Assembly (NCBI RefSeq): GCF_002029255.1
Contig: NZ_MZGT01000048.1
Coordinates: 1 to 42,129, forward strand
Reading direction: 5' to 3'
Length of the DNA stretch: 42,129 bases
Source of the DNA: Clostridium chromiireducens
GTDB lineage: Bacteria; Bacillota; Clostridia; Clostridiales; Clostridiaceae
Positions 26,384 through 34,654 of this stretch are shown in pieces. Below the pieces are notes generated by a model, which did not search any database, was not told the origin of the DNA, and saw only the letters and a program-made list of their open reading frames with translations. The stretch's first letter is position 1; every line of letters starts with the position of its first letter. The position numbers and the translations under genes were made by a program.

Positions 26384-27451
26384 CTAATATTTCTTTTTTA
26401 ATTCCTTTTGAAATTTAGAAACATTTTTCCATAAAGCTTTTTTTCTTAAACGTACACTCGCACTTTCTTTATATTTAGCAAATTCCGATTCTTTCTTGAG
26501 TTTTAAATAGTTATTCCATCTCTTTATTGACAGCTCCCCACTTTCTAAAGCAGCTTTTACAGCACATCCTGGCTCTTTCTCATGGCTGCAGTCATTAAAT
26601 TTACACTTTTTAGATAGATCCTCAATATCTTCAAATGCTACATCCAATCCTTCTGATACATCCCACATTCCAAGTTCGCGCATACCTGGGGTATCTATAA
26701 CCATAGCATGGTTTTTAAGTGTAATAAGCTGTCTATGAGTTGTTGTATGACGCCCTTTACTATCATCTTCACGAATAGTATTTACTTTCATGATTTTTTC
26801 ACCACAAAGAGCATTAACAAGTGAGGATTTACCAATACCAGAAGATCCTAAAAATACAATAGTTTTTGCTTCCTGTACATATGCCTCTAACTCCTCAAAG
26901 CCTTCTCCTGTAACGGAACTCACTCCGATTATAGGAACAAAAGGAGCTATTTCAGAAACTTTTTCCCTATAAGAATCATAATCATCACATAAGTCAAGCT
27001 TAGTCATTATTATAACTGGTGAAGCTCCGCTTTGCCATGCAGCAGTTAAATACCTTTCTGTTCGCTTTATATTAAAGTCATTGTTTAGAGAAAGCATTAT
27101 AAATACATAGTCAAAATTAGCAGCTACAATCTGCTCCACTTTATTATAAGAGTCAAGTCTTGAAAATTTACTTTTTCTCTCAAAGACATAATATATTATA
27201 TCTTCCCCCATAGGATTATGCTTTGCTAAAACATAATCTCCGACAGTTGGATATTCATTATATATCTTATCATTATAAAATAAAGATCCCTTTAACTTTG
27301 CATCATTTTCACCATATTCTGTTACAATCTTATATTGCTCTTTCTGAACTTCAATTACCCTTGCTGGTATTAAATCTGTTGAAGTTATATTAAATTTACT
27401 TATTTGATTCTCAAAAAATTCACTAAATCCATATTCTTTTATATTATTCAT
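26384..27451 (-). CDS. rsgA: Ribosome small-subunit-dependent GTPase A
   Basis: 355 residues from ATG 27451, preceded by GGAGG at six bases; the in-frame GTG further up lacks a site. An OB-fold (about 25-100) leads to a circularly permuted GTPase whose G4 motif T-K-L-D comes before G1 (G-S-S-G-I-G-K-S-S) and G3 (D-T-P-G-M-R-E). The C-terminal zinc knuckle is C-K-F-N-D-C-S-H...C-A-V. RsgA helps the late maturation of the 30S subunit. It is preceded by an unusual leader (27452-27918) with its own promoter, hairpin and two short frames. Confidence 0.95.
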   Translation of the reverse strand: MNNIKEYGFSEFFENQISKFNITSTDLIPARVIEVQKEQYKIVTEYGENDAKLKGSLFYNDKIYNEYPTVGDYVLAKHNPMGEDIIYYVFERKSKFSRLDSYNKVEQIVAANFDYVFIMLSLNNDFNIKRTERYLTAAWQSGASPVIIMTKLDLCDDYDSYREKVSEIAPFVPIIGVSSVTGEGFEELEAYVQEAKTIVFLGSSGIGKSSLVNALCGEKIMKVNTIREDDSKGRHTTTHRQLITLKNHAMVIDTPGMRELGMWDVSEGLDVAFEDIEDLSKKCKFNDCSHEKEPGCAVKAALESGELSIKRWNNYLKLKKESEFAKYKESASVRLRKKALWKNVSKFQKELKKKY

Positions 27452-27507
27452 CGTTTTCCTCCATACTTTAGGCACATGAAAGAAAATAACAGATAATCAC
27501 ATCAATC

Positions 27508-27570
27508 CTAGTAATTCTTTAAATGTGCCTCAATTAAATATTTATTATTCTCGTATTTTATAACTTTCAT
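27508..27570 (-). CDS. Possible 20-residue peptide in the rsgA leader
   Basis: ATG 27570 follows a strong AAAGGAGAG site at six to seven bases and opens a 20-codon frame (M-K-V-I-K-Y-E-N-N-K..., ending L-K-N-Y) closed by TAG. It ends 56 bp before the rsgA start. The ribosome site is better than needed for chance, but length alone gives no statistical support. It could be a regulatory upstream peptide or a small protein; no family was recognised. Confidence 0.35.
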   Translation of the reverse strand: MKVIKYENNKYLIEAHLKNY

Positions 27571-27621
27571 ATCACATCTCTCCTTTCAAGTGATTGCTTA
27601 ATGTCTCTAAAAATGGGCAGA

Positions 27622-27672
27622 AAAATCCCGCAGATATCAACCTCAAAAACGGCTGCTATCTGCGGGATTTAT
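27622..27672 (-). terminator. Strong hairpin terminator or attenuator upstream of rsgA
   Basis: AAATCCCGCAGATA pairs with TATCTGCGGGATTT (14 bp) around an inner CAGCC/GGTTG stem. On the minus strand it is followed by TTTTT. It lies between a near-consensus promoter (27925-27953) and rsgA, so it either ends a short RNA or attenuates rsgA. The segments flanking it (GGTGATTGCTTA at 27848 and TAAGCAATCAC near 27600) are complementary and could form a competing long-range pairing. Confidence 0.65.
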
Positions 27673-27802
27673 ATTAAAATTATTCAAATAGAATTTTATT
27701 TTCCTTTGAATTCATTTAAATTATCCTGAGTAGTCAGTGTATATTTATGAAAGGTTAATTATAGCTGCAAAAATGCATCACAAATAAAGGGTGTAGTTCC
27801 CC

Positions 27803-27898
27803 CTAAAATTGCATTTTGCCCATATTTAGTTTTAGTAAGCAATCACCTTTACACTTGCCTTCATAATACATTTCCCCTTTCATAAGATTATACTGCAT
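27803..27898 (-). CDS. Possible 31-residue peptide
   Basis: ATG 27898 begins a 31-codon frame just downstream of a near-consensus promoter, with AAAAGGA eleven bases upstream. The product is Lys-rich and has two cysteines in K-C-K-G-D-C. A second, well-spaced AGGGG site inside the frame would serve a different ten-codon frame, which makes the coding interpretation ambiguous. The RNA could instead be non-coding. Confidence 0.25.
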   Translation of the reverse strand: MQYNLMKGEMYYEGKCKGDCLLKLNMGKMQF

Positions 27899-27924
27899 TT
27901 TACAATAAATCCTTTTATAAAGTA

Positions 27925-27953
27925 ATAATATCATTTTGGTAAATTATTGTCAA
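27925..27953 (-). promoter_or_regulatory. Near-consensus sigma-A promoter driving the rsgA leader or a small RNA
   Basis: TTGACA (27953-27948), a 17-bp spacer and TATTAT (27930-27925) on the minus strand. Predicted start is near 27918, giving about 250-300 nt before the hairpin at 27622 or about 465 nt of leader before rsgA. Confidence 0.75.
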
Positions 27954-28084
27954 TTTCCTTATTCTATTTATTATGCTTTTTATCACATCCATTCTTTTTC
28001 ATGTTTTGGAAGTTTATATATTTATTGCAGTATATATCTATGTAGAATGATTGAAATAGAATAATTGAAGCTGATAATTTCTAA

Positions 28085-28345
28085 ATATTATTGGGGCCTA
28101 CCCTTTGCACCGCAAGGAGTTTAATAATATCATAGTGCATAAAGGACTATAAAGGAACATACTCAAGAGATTTTGCGCCCATTTCATTTAAAAGACTTAA
28201 ATAAGAAAAACCTTTGTTGAATATTGTCGTTAAAATGTTAGTATAGACACATGACCTCACTTGAACGCGGCAAACATTAATAAATGTTTATTGCTTATAT
28301 TTAATTCAAGCAGGCAAATAAAACATATAAGAAGGAGAAAAACTT
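28085..28345 (+). promoter_or_regulatory. Upstream control region of CAP gene 2, shared with copy 1
   Basis: This 261-bp block is the homologue of 7011-7271. Invariant parts include ACTCAAGAGATTTTG, GTTAGTATAGACACATGACC and the ribosome-site segment AGAAGGAGAAAAACTT. The leader stem here is GCAAACATT with AATGTTTATTGC. Differences between copies are clustered outside these parts, which suggests that they are under selection. Confidence 0.65.
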
Positions 28346-29287
28346 ATGATGAAAAATTCTTTAAGAAAAATGGTAACAGCAGTTATTGCAGCTACAACAA
28401 TTGGTAGTTTCTCATCATTAGGAGTATCTGCAGCAACTCTTGATTCAAATGCAAACAATAAGTACAATACAGCTACACATAATCATTTAAATAAAGGCTG
28501 GGTTATGAATCATGGCAGATGGCATTACTTTGATAATGCTGGAAAAATGCAAACAGGTGTTATTAAAGTAAACAATAAAACTTATTGTTTAAATCAATTA
28601 GGAATGATGGAAACTGGGAAAGTTGTAGTAAATAACAAAGAATATACAACTAATTCAGATGGAGATATTACTGGAAACACAACTCCAGTTGTTGATAAGG
28701 TTTTTGATTCAAATAATAATGTAGTTAAAGATAATAATAAAACTTCAACAGTAAGTACTTCAACTAACACTAATGGAACAACTGCAGGCACAGGAAGCAC
28801 AACTAACGTAGAAAGTAGCAAAAACACTACTAATGCATCTACTAGTACAAGTTCAGTTGATATACAGGGGTTACCTAAGCTCCCAACAAATTATTCAATA
28901 AGTGTACAAGCTTCTGCTGAGCAAAAAATTCTTGAATTAATGAACGCAAAAAGAACAGAAGCTGGTCTTCAGCCTCTTACTATGGACAATACATTAGTAC
29001 AAGTAGCAAGATATAAGAGTAATGACATGATACAAAATAACTTCTTTGACCACACAAATCCAGATGGAACTAAGTGGACAAACTGGTTACAAGATATAGG
29101 ATACAAATATACTACAACAGGAGAAAATATTGCATACAATACTAGTGATCCAGTTGAGTTATTTAATCAATGGTGGAATTCACCAGGTCATAGAGCTAAT
29201 ATGATGAATTCTTCATATAATAAAGTTGGTATAGGTGTAATCTTCGGAAACGGTAAATATATGGGATCTCAAGAATTCTCTAATTAA
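28346..29287 (+). CDS. Secreted CAP-domain protein with cell-wall-binding repeats, copy 2
   Basis: 313 residues: signal peptide (about 1-29), then recognisable choline/cell-wall-binding repeats (about 48-110: G-W-V-M-N-H-G-R-W-H-Y-F-D, G-K-M-Q-T-G-V, G-M-M-E-T-G-K). A Ser/Thr/Asn linker (about 120-185) and a CAP domain (about 188-313) with F-F-D-H-T, T-G-E-N-I and G-H-R-A-N-M-M-N follow. The final ~125 residues are almost identical to copy 1. The repeats would hold the CAP domain on wall polymers. A duplicated cassette including promoter is the simplest origin. Confidence 0.91.
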   Translation: MMKNSLRKMVTAVIAATTIGSFSSLGVSAATLDSNANNKYNTATHNHLNKGWVMNHGRWHYFDNAGKMQTGVIKVNNKTYCLNQLGMMETGKVVVNNKEYTTNSDGDITGNTTPVVDKVFDSNNNVVKDNNKTSTVSTSTNTNGTTAGTGSTTNVESSKNTTNASTSTSSVDIQGLPKLPTNYSISVQASAEQKILELMNAKRTEAGLQPLTMDNTLVQVARYKSNDMIQNNFFDHTNPDGTKWTNWLQDIGYKYTTTGENIAYNTSDPVELFNQWWNSPGHRANMMNSSYNKVGIGVIFGNGKYMGSQEFSN

Positions 29288-29306
29288 TAATTAATATCTT
29301 TAATAA

Positions 29307-29347
29307 ATAGACTAGTTGCAAAATTATAGCTTTGTAACTAGTCTATT
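29307..29347. terminator. Bidirectional terminator between CAP gene 2 and the APH gene
   Basis: AATAGACTAGTT and AACTAGTCTATT pair, extended by GCAAA/TTTG, with T runs on both strands. It lies 20 bp after the CAP stop and 69 bp before the end of the converging gene. Confidence 0.8.
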
Positions 29348-29415
29348 TACACATGTTTCTAGTTAAGTATTTTTATTTATAAATAGATAACTTTGCCCAT
29401 CTAAACTCTCTTCAT

Positions 29416-30384
29416 TTAGTCAAGTTCATGTAAAGCAAAGTTAATTATAACCGATGCTAAATGTTTTCTTTCCCAGTGCTGTGGATCAGAAAGTGCAAGT
29501 CTTGTGGTTCCCTCTGTAAACATAATAAGCCCAAGTAGAAGACGTGAAAGGGCTAACCTTGCTCTTGCGTGAGGAGTAAATTCGATTTTTTCTTCTGCTT
29601 GAGAATTATATCCATCTATTAACCCTTTATTATCTTTAAGGTAACCAAGATAATCGATTGCAAAAAAGTCAGCATAGTAATCCCCAAAGAAAGATCTTTC
29701 CGTATCAATAAGACCAGCAAAATTCAGATTTTCGTCAATAAATACATTATTGTCGAATAGGTCATAATGGATAAGTCTTGGTACCTTTACTTCCTCAAGG
29801 GCTCCTTCCCATTTTCTTATAAAACGAAGTATTTCGGAAAGTTCTGGTAGTATATTTCCTTGCTTATCTGCATCTTCTATAAGGGTAAATATCATATCAT
29901 AATAAGCATCTTTCCAAGTATCATGCAAACGTACCTGGGTATACCCAAATTTCTCGTTTTTGATGTTATGTATTTGCGCAAGTGCTTGACCAAACTGGTA
30001 TTGCCAGTTATACATCTGCTCTTCAATCAAATTTACATCACATAGTAATTTTCCTTGAAGCTCAGTCATGATAAACCAGTGATTGCCGATTATTTCATGA
30101 CCGCTATGTATTATTTGAGGTATTTTTATATTAGTATACTTTCTAATCTGTTCATATGCCCAAAGTTCAACATTCATGATTCCTTTCTCATGTGTAAGTG
30201 TTATTGTTCCTTCGCTTGGTCCAATTTTTAGTATATATTTGCCAGCTTTAGTATAAATCATGTATGCAACATTAAATTCTCCACCTGTTAACTCCTGAAT
30301 TTTAAGCAAGTCCTTAATACCAGCTACTTCAATCATTTGTAGTAATTTTTCTTCACTTATCTTTGCTTTCGTCCTAGAATGCAT
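29416..30384 (-). CDS. Aminoglycoside phosphotransferase (APH)-fold kinase
   Basis: 322 residues. The nucleotide loop is L-T-G-G-E-F-N-V-A-Y, the lysine is in Y-I-L-K-I-G, and the catalytic motif is I-H-Y-D-L-F-D-N-N-V. The metal-binding D is in G-L-I-D-T-E-R-S. It is the APH/choline-kinase-like fold used for antibiotics, sugars, homoserine or macrolides. No resistance gene neighbours it, so drug resistance should not be assumed. A GGGGGAT site precedes ATG 30384. Confidence 0.85.
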   Translation of the reverse strand: MHSRTKAKISEEKLLQMIEVAGIKDLLKIQELTGGEFNVAYMIYTKAGKYILKIGPSEGTITLTHEKGIMNVELWAYEQIRKYTNIKIPQIIHSGHEIIGNHWFIMTELQGKLLCDVNLIEEQMYNWQYQFGQALAQIHNIKNEKFGYTQVRLHDTWKDAYYDMIFTLIEDADKQGNILPELSEILRFIRKWEGALEEVKVPRLIHYDLFDNNVFIDENLNFAGLIDTERSFFGDYYADFFAIDYLGYLKDNKGLIDGYNSQAEEKIEFTPHARARLALSRLLLGLIMFTEGTTRLALSDPQHWERKHLASVIINFALHELD

Positions 30385-30852
30385 GTTAAAAATCCCCCTT
30401 ATAGTTCCAAATACTATATACGCTATTGATACTTCCCAATTTATCTTAATATGTTATATTAATGTTTATCCCTTCTATTATATCTTTAATTTATTTATAA
30501 TTTCTATATGTTTTCCAATAAATTATATTATTCTAATTTAAATAACCAAATCTATTAAAATCACATTTAATTATTATATGATTAAATTAAAAGTAATATT
30601 TTTAAGATTTAATCAATTACGCAATCATCTTTTATTACTATCTATATAAGCTTTTATCACCTTTATATAATGATATATGTACATATTTATATGTGATTCA
30701 TTTCTCAAGTATAAACCTAATATAAAAGTACATACTAAAATTAATGGAGATATATGGTGATTTCTTTTATAGAGATGAATTCACCAATATATGAGAGCAT
30801 AATATAATATTTTTATTCTAATAAAAAACTAAACTTTATTTAGGAGTACAAA
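30385..30852. other. Divergent intergenic region
   Basis: A 468-bp AT-rich gap between divergent genes. It holds the promoters of both but no confident consensus. One perfect 12-bp palindrome (ATATGTACATAT, 30675-30686) could be a regulator site. No reading frame with a ribosome site was seen. Confidence 0.4.
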
Positions 30853-31905
30853 ATGAAATCCATAAAAAAAATTTCCTCATTTATTACTTTTTTAATACTA
30901 TTATCTACAATGCTACTACAAAGTTATAATAAAAATTTAAGTAGCCCAGTATTGAAAAATAGTAATCAGCCAGTTAAAATCAGTGTGTTAATAGGAAATT
31001 ACAACATCTCTATAACTTCTTTGGTAAAAGATAGTCTAGAAAAAATTGAACAAGAAAATCCTGGCACTGTGAATTATACTTTTTATAATGGAAAAGGAGA
31101 TCAAAATATACAAAATATGCAGCTTAACTCAATACTTGCTGAAAAAAATATAGATCTTATAGTATTGGATATGGTTGATTCCAAATATACAAAGTATGCC
31201 GTTGAAAAGATTAAACAAAGCAATATTCCGGCAATGTTTTGGGGTAATGTTGACATACCTGCTACTATGTCTTATAGTAAGGCTTGCTCTATTAGGCCAG
31301 ATCCTGCTGAAGGAGGTATTTTACAAGGAAGTATTGTTGTTGATGAATGGAAGAATGATAAAGATAAAATAGATAAAAACAATGATAACATAATACAATA
31401 TATTATGTTAGAAGGAACTCCAACTAATATATATGCACTTGAGAGAACAAAATACTCTTTATTGGAGATACAAAGTAATAACATTAAAACTGAAGAACTT
31501 GCAACAAAAATTTGTAATTGGAGCGAAGAGGAAGCAAATACCACAATTAGCAGTTTACTTTTAAAGTATGGAAATAAAATTGAACTTATTATTGCTAACG
31601 ATGATGCTATGGCTATTGGTGCTATCAGCGCTTTACAAAAATATGGTTTGAATCTTGAAAATAATATGCAGGATGTCAAAGTAATCGGCTTCGATGGAAT
31701 AGAAAAAGCTCGAGAATTAATAAAAAATGGAGTTATGACTGGAACCGTTGTGGAAGATCCATATTTTATTGCAAAAACATTATACACAGTTGGATTGAAT
31801 TTATTAAATAATCAAAATCTTATTGATGGCACAACGGCTACCATAGATATCACTGGTAAAATAGTGAGCATCCCTTACCAAGGAGTTCTTGTTAATTATA
31901 AATAA
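30853..31905 (+). CDS. Lone galactose/ribose-type periplasmic-binding protein
   Basis: 350 residues of the peripla_BP_4 (MglB-like) fold: signal segment (about 7-25) without a lipobox cysteine, lobe 1 from about residue 40 (K-I-S-V-L-I-G-N-Y-N), and I-I-A-N-D-D-A-M-A-I-G-A near 245 followed by V-I-G-F-D-G. These last motifs are typical of sugar binders. No permease or ATPase gene is nearby. It may serve a distant transporter, or present sugar to a sensor such as the chemoreceptor gene downstream. An AGGAG site precedes the ATG and a hairpin closes the gene. Confidence 0.85.
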   Translation: MKSIKKISSFITFLILLSTMLLQSYNKNLSSPVLKNSNQPVKISVLIGNYNISITSLVKDSLEKIEQENPGTVNYTFYNGKGDQNIQNMQLNSILAEKNIDLIVLDMVDSKYTKYAVEKIKQSNIPAMFWGNVDIPATMSYSKACSIRPDPAEGGILQGSIVVDEWKNDKDKIDKNNDNIIQYIMLEGTPTNIYALERTKYSLLEIQSNNIKTEELATKICNWSEEEANTTISSLLLKYGNKIELIIANDDAMAIGAISALQKYGLNLENNMQDVKVIGFDGIEKARELIKNGVMTGTVVEDPYFIAKTLYTVGLNLLNNQNLIDGTTATIDITGKIVSIPYQGVLVNYK

Positions 31906-31915
31906 TAAAAAATGA

Positions 31916-31957
31916 TTAAAGCTGAGATTTTCTTATTGTAAGATAATCTCAGCTTTA
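31916..31957 (+). terminator. Terminator of the sugar-binding gene (GCTGAGA repeat, copy 4)
   Basis: AAAGCTGAGATTTTCTTA pairs with TAAGATAATCTCAGCTTT just past the stop codon. It is the fourth copy of the hairpin seen at 4813, 10553 and 26237, without the long conserved flank of copies 2 and 3. Confidence 0.8.
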
Positions 31958-32047
31958 TATTGTAAAATATTTAAGCTTTTATTTTGTCACAACTTACTAT
32001 CCCTTCAGTCTCTTTTGCAACAATGAAAATACAATTAGTAAAAATAG

Positions 32048-32102
32048 TTGTCATTTGATAAGTATTTTGTTATAATTTTTTTTAGATAATAATAATTATT
32101 AT
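32048..32102 (+). promoter_or_regulatory. Promoter and probable operator of the MarR operon
   Basis: TTGTCA (32048-32053) and TATAAT (32071-32076) are 17 bp apart. A perfect 14-bp palindrome (ATAATAATTATTAT, 32089-32102) overlaps the expected transcript start, and the ribosome site follows. This is where an autorepressing MarR protein would bind. The palindrome is low-complexity, so the operator part is tentative. Confidence 0.6.
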
Positions 32103-32114
32103 AGGAGATTTTAT

Positions 32115-32582
32115 ATGAATAAAAAAGATAATCGAGATTTAATATTAAATATGGTTAATTTTTATAGTTTATTTAATGTTGAATTTATAGACCTTATTCC
32201 CGACCTAACTAATATAGAAATCACCCCTCTTTTTTCAAAGATATTAAATTTTATTCATTTTGAAGGTACTACTACAGCATCAAGAATAAGCAAAAAATTA
32301 AATATATCTGTACCCAATACAAGCAGAAGTATTAATACTTTATATAATCTTGGTTATTTAATAAAAAACAAAGATGAAAAAGACAAAAGAATTGTTTATA
32401 TTTCACTATCAAATAAGTCATTAAATATAATTTTATCTGTCGCTTCAGCTGAAGAAGAAGCTTTTTTAGAAAGATTTAATGTTCTTTCAAATGAAGAAGT
32501 ATCCGAGTTATCTCAATCGCTATTAAAAGCTCAGAACTTGATTATAAAAATCAGGGATTTAAATGAATATAAGACACAATAA
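32115..32582 (+). CDS. MarR family transcriptional regulator
   Basis: 155 residues with a winged helix-turn-helix (about 45-115: S-R-I-S-K-K-L-N-I-S-V-P-N-T-S-R-S-I and the wing K-D-E-K-D-K-R-I-V-Y). Flanking helices form the dimer. It is first in a likely three-gene operon with the chemoreceptor (38 bp on) and dioxygenase (39 bp further) genes, and probably represses its own promoter in response to a small, perhaps aromatic, ligand. An AGGAG site precedes the ATG. Confidence 0.85.
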   Translation: MNKKDNRDLILNMVNFYSLFNVEFIDLIPDLTNIEITPLFSKILNFIHFEGTTTASRISKKLNISVPNTSRSINTLYNLGYLIKNKDEKDKRIVYISLSNKSLNIILSVASAEEEAFLERFNVLSNEEVSELSQSLLKAQNLIIKIRDLNEYKTQ

Positions 32583-32620
32583 AAAAAAAAGTTAATAACG
32601 GTTAAGGAGCTGACTTAATA

Positions 32621-34615
32621 ATGTTAATAAAAACTATAAAATCAAAATTAATTGTTCTGATAGGTATATTACTCTTAGTAGTAAGTACTGGATTTGGAAT
32701 TATTTCTTATATTAATGCATCTGATGCTTTAATATCAAATATTACAAAGACTTTACCTGAAATAGCTATTCAAGCTTCAAATACAGTTCAAGCTAATTTA
32801 GATAATCAATTAAATTCAATGGAAGCGACTGCTAATGTTGTTTCAGTAACAAATAATGATCCTGATAAATTAATGACTATTTTAAAGGCTGAAGTAAAAA
32901 GAAATGGTAGTATAAAGATGGGATATGCTGATGTCAATGGAAATATTACATATACCACTGGGCAACAAGATAATATAAAGAACACTACTTATTTTAAAAA
33001 ATCCATATCTGGCGAAAATTTTATTAATGATCCTGAAGTTAATGCTGACAAAACTGCAATGACAATGGAATATTCAGTACCAATAAAAAATAATGGCTCA
33101 ATTATAGGTGTATTAGTATCCGTTAGAAATGGAATGGAACTTAGTGATATTATTAAGAAGATTTCTTTTGGTAAAACTGGAAGTGCCTATATGATTAACA
33201 GTCAAAGTAATAGTATTGCTTATAAAGATCCAAGTATGCCATTAAATCAATATAATTCTATCAATGAAGCCGAAAAAGATCCTAGTCTAAAAGGTATCGC
33301 TGATATGCAAAAAAAGATGATAGCTGGTGAAACTGGACTAAGTTTATATACTTTTGGTGGAAAAGAATCTTATGGAGGATTTGCTCCAATTGAAAAAGAA
33401 ACATGGTCTGTAGTTGTTATTTTAGAGAAATCTGAACTTTTATCAGAACTGGATTCTCTAAAGTTCTCAATAGCACTTACTTCTATATTATTTATGATTA
33501 TTGGAATTCTAGTAATTTATATTATTTCCCATAAACTATCTACAAGAATCCGATATGCTTCAAACTCTTTAAATATATTGGCTACCGGAAATTTTACTAA
33601 TAGGATAAATGAAAAATATTTACACTTCAAAGATGAGATTGGCGATATGGCTAACTCTATGAATACAATGCAAAGCTCAATTGGATCGATGATTAAAATA
33701 TCTAAGGATAGTTCTTTAATAATAGATGAAAACTCAAGCAATTTATCAACTATATCTCAAAACATGGTTTTATCTTCTAATAATATAGCAAATTCAATGC
33801 AGGAAGTAACAATTGGAATTAACTCTCAAGCTAACAATCTATTACAAATCACAACAATCTTAAACAACTTCAGTAGTAAACTTGAGGATATAGTAATGAA
33901 CATCAAGGATATAGATAAGAATACAATAGCAATGAACGAACTTGCAAATAATAGCAGTTCAAGCATGAAATTATTAATGAATGCAGTAAGCAGCATAAGC
34001 TTATCCTTCAAAACTTTATCTAATAAAATTACTACTTTTAGAAGTAATGTAAAAGAAGTAAATAACATAGTAGAAATGATTAATTCAATAGCGGATCAAA
34101 CTAATTTATTAGCATTAAATGCATCTATTGAAGCAGCAAATGCTGGTGAAGCTGGTAAGGGTTTTATAGTGGTAGCTAATGAAGTAAAAGCTTTAGCTGA
34201 GCAAACAAAAGCTTCATCCAAAAATATTAGTAAATTAATATCTGATATATCTAGTGATACCAATGTAATAACAGAAGATACAATTAATATGAACACAAAT
34301 CTTAGTAATCAGATTAACGTTATAAATGAAACTATAAACTCATTTGAAAATATAGTTGATGTTATTAAAACTGTGATTCCAAAAGTACAAGCTGTAAATG
34401 TTGCAGCTATAGAAATAGATAATGAAAAAGAAGATATTTTAAATAAAATAGAAAGTACATCAGCTATAGCTCAGGAAATATCTGCTTCATCAGAAGAAAT
34501 ATCCGCTTCTGCTGATGAAATGTACAATCTATCTAATGAAGTAGCAACAACTGCAACAACTTTAAATAATATGACAAAAAATTTAATCAATGAACAAAAT
34601 AATTTTATAGTTTAG
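32621..34615 (+). CDS. Methyl-accepting chemotaxis protein with Cache sensor domain
   Basis: 664 residues: membrane segment (about 10-30), extracellular Cache-type ligand domain (about 35-275), second membrane segment (about 281-303), HAMP (about 305-360), and the cytoplasmic signalling hairpin. Its tip is [21 protein letters not shown], followed by G-F-I-V-V-A-N-E-V. Methylation-type helices rich in A, S and E lie on both sides. It feeds CheA/CheW elsewhere in the genome. The linkage to MarR and a dioxygenase suggests that it senses a related compound. Confidence 0.93.
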   Translation: MLIKTIKSKLIVLIGILLLVVSTGFGIISYINASDALISNITKTLPEIAIQASNTVQANLDNQLNSMEATANVVSVTNNDPDKLMTILKAEVKRNGSIKMGYADVNGNITYTTGQQDNIKNTTYFKKSISGENFINDPEVNADKTAMTMEYSVPIKNNGSIIGVLVSVRNGMELSDIIKKISFGKTGSAYMINSQSNSIAYKDPSMPLNQYNSINEAEKDPSLKGIADMQKKMIAGETGLSLYTFGGKESYGGFAPIEKETWSVVVILEKSELLSELDSLKFSIALTSILFMIIGILVIYIISHKLSTRIRYASNSLNILATGNFTNRINEKYLHFKDEIGDMANSMNTMQSSIGSMIKISKDSSLIIDENSSNLSTISQNMVLSSNNIANSMQEVTIGINSQANNLLQITTILNNFSSKLEDIVMNIKDIDKNTIAMNELANNSSSSMKLLMNAVSSISLSFKTLSNKITTFRSNVKEVNNIVEMINSIADQTNLLALNASIEAANAGEAGKGFIVVANEVKALAEQTKASSKNISKLISDISSDTNVITEDTINMNTNLSNQINVINETINSFENIVDVIKTVIPKVQAVNVAAIEIDNEKEDILNKIESTSAIAQEISASSEEISASADEMYNLSNEVATTATTLNNMTKNLINEQNNFIV

Positions 34616-34654
34616 ACAAAGAATAAAGAAAAAATTTTTTGGAGGTGTTTATAT

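Noticed and set aside
27780..27850. AgrD-like cyclic peptide precursor starting at a TTG (about 27 codons) on the minus strand
   Set aside because: The TTG is nearly overlapped by its supposed ribosome site, there is no amphipathic N-terminal helix, and no AgrB gene is nearby.
29416..30384. Aminoglycoside resistance determinant
   Set aside because: The fold is APH-like, but the family covers many non-drug substrates and there is no resistance context or mobile element.
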